Shown here: piece by piece, positions 49,490-52,099 of the stretch | Numbering within the stretch: position 1 is the first letter of the stretch | Layout of the letters: every line of letters begins with the position of its first letter | Origin: Bacteroidales bacterium UBA5072 | GTDB lineage: Bacteria; Bacteroidota; Bacteroidia; Bacteroidales; UBA10428 | Assembly: GCA_002415855.1 (NCBI GenBank) | Contig: DIAS01000083.1 | Location: forward strand, 10,527-62,625 | Direction of reading: 5' to 3' | Length of the DNA: 52,099 nt | Program-made: the position numbers and the translations under genes | The notes under the pieces: model-generated | Told to the model about the DNA's origin: nothing | Database searches by the model: none | Seen by the model: the letters and a program-made list of their open reading frames with translations, nothing else

Positions 49490-51955
49490 ATGAAAGCAAT
49501 TTTACCACCCTTCATTGCAGCTATTTTCATGAGCCTGAACCTTTACGCCCAGACAACACTTTTCGAAGAGAACTTTGACTCGTACCTTACAGGTATAGGT
49601 GTTGCTTCGCAAACCACATCGTGGCAAACCTGGAGTTACACAACCGGTGCATCCGAAGATGCCCGCGTATCCGGCGAACACTATTCCAGTGGGGACAAGT
49701 CGCTGAATATCACCAATGATAACGATATCCTGTATAATTTCGGAAGCAGGGTATCCGGTTCATACAGTATCGAATTCAAGATGTACGTTAAACAAGGCAA
49801 GGGAGCCTACCTGAACGTTGAACACGGGAACAGGTCAAAGTATGCATTTCAGTTGTTTTTCACAGAAAACAACCAGCTCTGGTTTGACAATGGCGATGAT
49901 TCTGTTCAACTGGCAAGCTACAATTCTGATGAATGGTTCACGTTCAGGCTTTTTACTGACCTGGAAAATGACACACTTATGCTGTACCAGAATGATGTTG
50001 TCATCGGGGGATTCGATTTCAGCACAACAATGAATTCATCACAGCCAATGGCCGTTTTAGGGTATCTGGATTTTTACGGGGTCAATGACTATCCGGCCGT
50101 TGGAATTTACAATACGGATTTCTTTATTGACGATTTTAAATTCGTCGCGGTCAGTAATCCAGAACCCATTACGGGATGTGATCAGCTGAATTATTACGCA
50201 ACATCGGCACAGGCATATGGCGGCTATTACGTCGACCTGGAGACTTCCGGTTTCGCCATCTCCACATCAGGTAATTATGATGATGCCAATTCCGGACCGG
50301 TAGATATCGGTTTCACCTTCAACTTCAATTGCCAGGATTTTACCCAATTCATTTTAAATACCAATGGTTTTATAAAGCTTGGCAATACGCCCCCTTCATC
50401 TCCGGCTTTGTTTTTTGATGAAACAAACACAATAAGCGGCGGCATTTTCAGCAGCAATCATCCGGCCGATGTGAACCTGATCAGCCCATTCAACCATGAC
50501 CTCACCGCAGGGACCGGAACACCGGAATACAGGGTATTTACCGAAGGAACTGAACCGTACAGGATTTGCACCATTCAATTCAAAAACATGAGTGACAAAA
50601 CAGGCAATCCTGCCCGGCAGTTTGATAACATGAACTTTCAGATACGGCTATACGAGACCATGAATATCATTGAGTTTGTTTACGGAGAATTTGTTCCTTC
50701 GGGGAACACGTCGGCACTGAAGACGGCAGCATGCGGACTGAAAGGGTCTACTTTCTCGGATGAAGATTTACTGGTGGTCTCCAAAGCTTCGAATGCAGGC
50801 TGGAATTATGTCAGTTTTATAAATGCCAATTACAGTGTTAATGCATTCAATTTTGGTAATCCTCCTGAACGACCTGTGCCGGAATGGGCCATGACTTACA
50901 GGTTTGTACCTGCCCTTCAGCACGATCTTGCAGTAAATGAAATATATATGCTGGGAACAACCTCGTTCTTATATGGTAATCCGCAGGTTTTATCTGCCAG
51001 TATCGGCAATAAAGGAATAAATATTCTATCCGACGCTGAGGTTGTGCTAAATGTCGAAGGGGTAAGCACCTTCAGGGACACCGTCATCATTCCTTTTATC
51101 CATCCGAAAACCAATGTAACCGTGACCTTTAAACCATTCAGCTCCACTTCTGCGGGGTTTAACCTCGCTGAGGTGTCCGTACCGGAAGATGATGGATTTG
51201 ATAACAACCTCAGATACGGCAACCAATTTGTTACAGAAGCCCAGGCCAGGTACGCCTTTGATGACTACCAGGAAATTGATTGGGGTTATGCTGCTAACCA
51301 GGGAGGGATATTGCTGGCCAAATATCACATCAGCGGGACAACCCGTGTAATGTCAGTTGATGCTTTCCTGGTAAATTACGGCAGCATCGGGATGACTGTG
51401 TACGCGTTGACTATGGATAAGAACGGCACAATAACAGGGCAATCGGATGAATTCATCATTCAGGAGGAAGACTTGAATTCATGGCACAGTTTTAATCTCA
51501 ATGGCACTCCTTTGCTGACCGATACAAGTTTTTATGCAGGATTGGCGATCCCGCCAGCTGAAATTGCATACTACCCGCTGGGAGTTCAGATAGAAAATCC
51601 CTGCAGAAGCGATGCCTATTTCTGGTCGCCAATCGGAGGCGGTTCTTTGAACAACAGTTATCGACGATTCATGATCGGTGTGACCCTGAATAGCCCAACC
51701 GGCATAGAGGAACATAACTCGCCTGAAAATGCGGTTCTGGTATTTCCGAATCCGGCTGAGTCTCTGTTAACAGTTGCGGGACTAACGGAGACTGTCCTTG
51801 CTGAAGTATTTTCCAGTAATGGTGTACTTCTGAGGACATGCATCCTAAACCCGGTTAAGGATGTATTGAATATCCGCGATTTATCGGCAGGAATTTATAT
51901 CATCCGGCTTACAGGAAAAAATGAATTCGTGGTAAGGAAGTTCATTAGGAAATAG
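49490..51955 (+). CDS. Large secreted protein with T9SS type-A C-terminal sorting domain
   Basis: An 821-residue exported protein with the signal peptide MKAILPPFIAAIFMSLNLYAQ. Residues about 25-220 look like a concanavalin/LamG-type beta sandwich (EENFDSYLTGIGVASQTTSW, YSIEFKMYVKQGKGAYLNVEHG, FFIDDFKFVAV). A second part at about 230-480 contains IGFTFNFNCQDFTQFILNTN and QFDNMNFQIRLYETMNIIEF, a pattern seen in other Bacteroidota surface proteins. After further beta domains the last 75 or so residues (VLVFPNPAESLLTVAGL, VFSSNGVLLRT, DLSAGIYIIRLTG) form a type-A sorting domain. No catalytic motif was found, so carbohydrate binding or adhesion is more likely than enzymatic activity. Confidence 0.88.
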   Translation: MKAILPPFIAAIFMSLNLYAQTTLFEENFDSYLTGIGVASQTTSWQTWSYTTGASEDARVSGEHYSSGDKSLNITNDNDILYNFGSRVSGSYSIEFKMYVKQGKGAYLNVEHGNRSKYAFQLFFTENNQLWFDNGDDSVQLASYNSDEWFTFRLFTDLENDTLMLYQNDVVIGGFDFSTTMNSSQPMAVLGYLDFYGVNDYPAVGIYNTDFFIDDFKFVAVSNPEPITGCDQLNYYATSAQAYGGYYVDLETSGFAISTSGNYDDANSGPVDIGFTFNFNCQDFTQFILNTNGFIKLGNTPPSSPALFFDETNTISGGIFSSNHPADVNLISPFNHDLTAGTGTPEYRVFTEGTEPYRICTIQFKNMSDKTGNPARQFDNMNFQIRLYETMNIIEFVYGEFVPSGNTSALKTAACGLKGSTFSDEDLLVVSKASNAGWNYVSFINANYSVNAFNFGNPPERPVPEWAMTYRFVPALQHDLAVNEIYMLGTTSFLYGNPQVLSASIGNKGINILSDAEVVLNVEGVSTFRDTVIIPFIHPKTNVTVTFKPFSSTSAGFNLAEVSVPEDDGFDNNLRYGNQFVTEAQARYAFDDYQEIDWGYAANQGGILLAKYHISGTTRVMSVDAFLVNYGSIGMTVYALTMDKNGTITGQSDEFIIQEEDLNSWHSFNLNGTPLLTDTSFYAGLAIPPAEIAYYPLGVQIENPCRSDAYFWSPIGGGSLNNSYRRFMIGVTLNSPTGIEEHNSPENAVLVFPNPAESLLTVAGLTETVLAEVFSSNGVLLRTCILNPVKDVLNIRDLSAGIYIIRLTGKNEFVVRKFIRK

Positions 51956-52060
51956 TGTGGAATTCTTCGGTGAAAAGGCATCTTCGCGACAATAATTAAT
52001 ATCTTTGAAGTCCTGCAACAAGAAGCTTTTGAAAACCGGATTATTCATAGCTACTCGACT

Positions 52061-52080
52061 GACTTTCAATAAAGAAAGTC
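52061..52080 (+). terminator. Possible hairpin downstream of the secreted T9SS protein
   Basis: GACTTTC (52061-52067) pairs perfectly with GAAAGTC (52074-52080) around the loop AATAAA, about 105 nt after the stop, followed by GTTCTTCC. The stem is AT-poor in strength and the T-tract is broken, so termination is possible but not certain. The rest of the right edge (51956-52099) shows no gene. Confidence 0.35.
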
Positions 52081-52099
52081 GTTCTTCCTTCTCTGGTCC

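Overview
The window is a piece of a Bacteroidota chromosome, most likely from the Bacteroidales or a close relative. The evidence is consistent across the window: three proteins end in type IX secretion (T9SS) sorting domains, there is a PorP/SprF-family outer-membrane protein and a PorE-like envelope protein, the SecD is of the type that is fused to SecF in this phylum, and there is a type III glutamine synthetase. Several genes are preceded by the phylum's TAnnTTTG -7 promoter element, and Shine-Dalgarno sites are rare. No rRNA, tRNA, CRISPR array, transposase or prophage gene was recognised.

Layout. 1-9.4 kb: the 5' part of secD (minus strand, cut by the window edge), a secreted PKD protein with a T9SS tail, a DUF3109 protein, a ThuA-domain lipoprotein, glnN with a strong intrinsic terminator, and a PorE-like TPR/PD40/OmpA protein. 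9.4-16.3 kb (minus): a housekeeping cluster, glmM - DUF5686 outer-membrane protein - era - Dabb protein - der - small lipoprotein. 16.4-17.4 kb (plus): an RluB-type pseudouridine synthase with an unusual basic N-terminal extension. 17.4-27.6 kb (minus): a surface-adhesin locus read in the order T9SS type-B adhesin, PorP/SprF, PD40-PKD envelope protein, unknown exported protein, and a transmembrane propeller sensor with a cytoplasmic SpoIIE-type phosphatase. 27.6-31.8 kb (minus): a very large NtrY-like histidine kinase and rlmH. 31.9-34.8 kb (plus): DUF4783 - nadC - BrkB/YihY - pdxH, with overlapping reading frames. 34.9-37.5 kb (minus): valS. 37.6-39.3 kb (plus): a DUF1573 lipoprotein and a PLP aminotransferase. 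39.3-40.1 kb (minus): an MBL-fold hydrolase. 40.2-45.9 kb: a carbohydrate/cell-wall-related group (GH26 on plus; GH43, NamZ-like DUF1343, metallophosphoesterase and alpha/beta hydrolase on minus), with a nested palindrome at the convergent junction. 46.4-49.1 kb (plus): an AT-rich two-gene unit, an exported eight-repeat FG-GAP protein fused to an AvrRpt2-like papain-fold cysteine protease, and one base later a small exported protein of unknown function. 49.5-52.0 kb (plus): a large secreted protein with a T9SS type-A tail.

The most interesting parts are the propeller-protease pair at 46.4-49.1 kb, which looks like a compact exported proteolytic system with a dedicated partner, and the adhesin locus at 17.4-27.6 kb, where a T9SS substrate, its probable outer-membrane partner and a membrane-spanning sensor phosphatase lie in one co-directional run. 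All functional links between neighbours are inferred from order, spacing and domain content.
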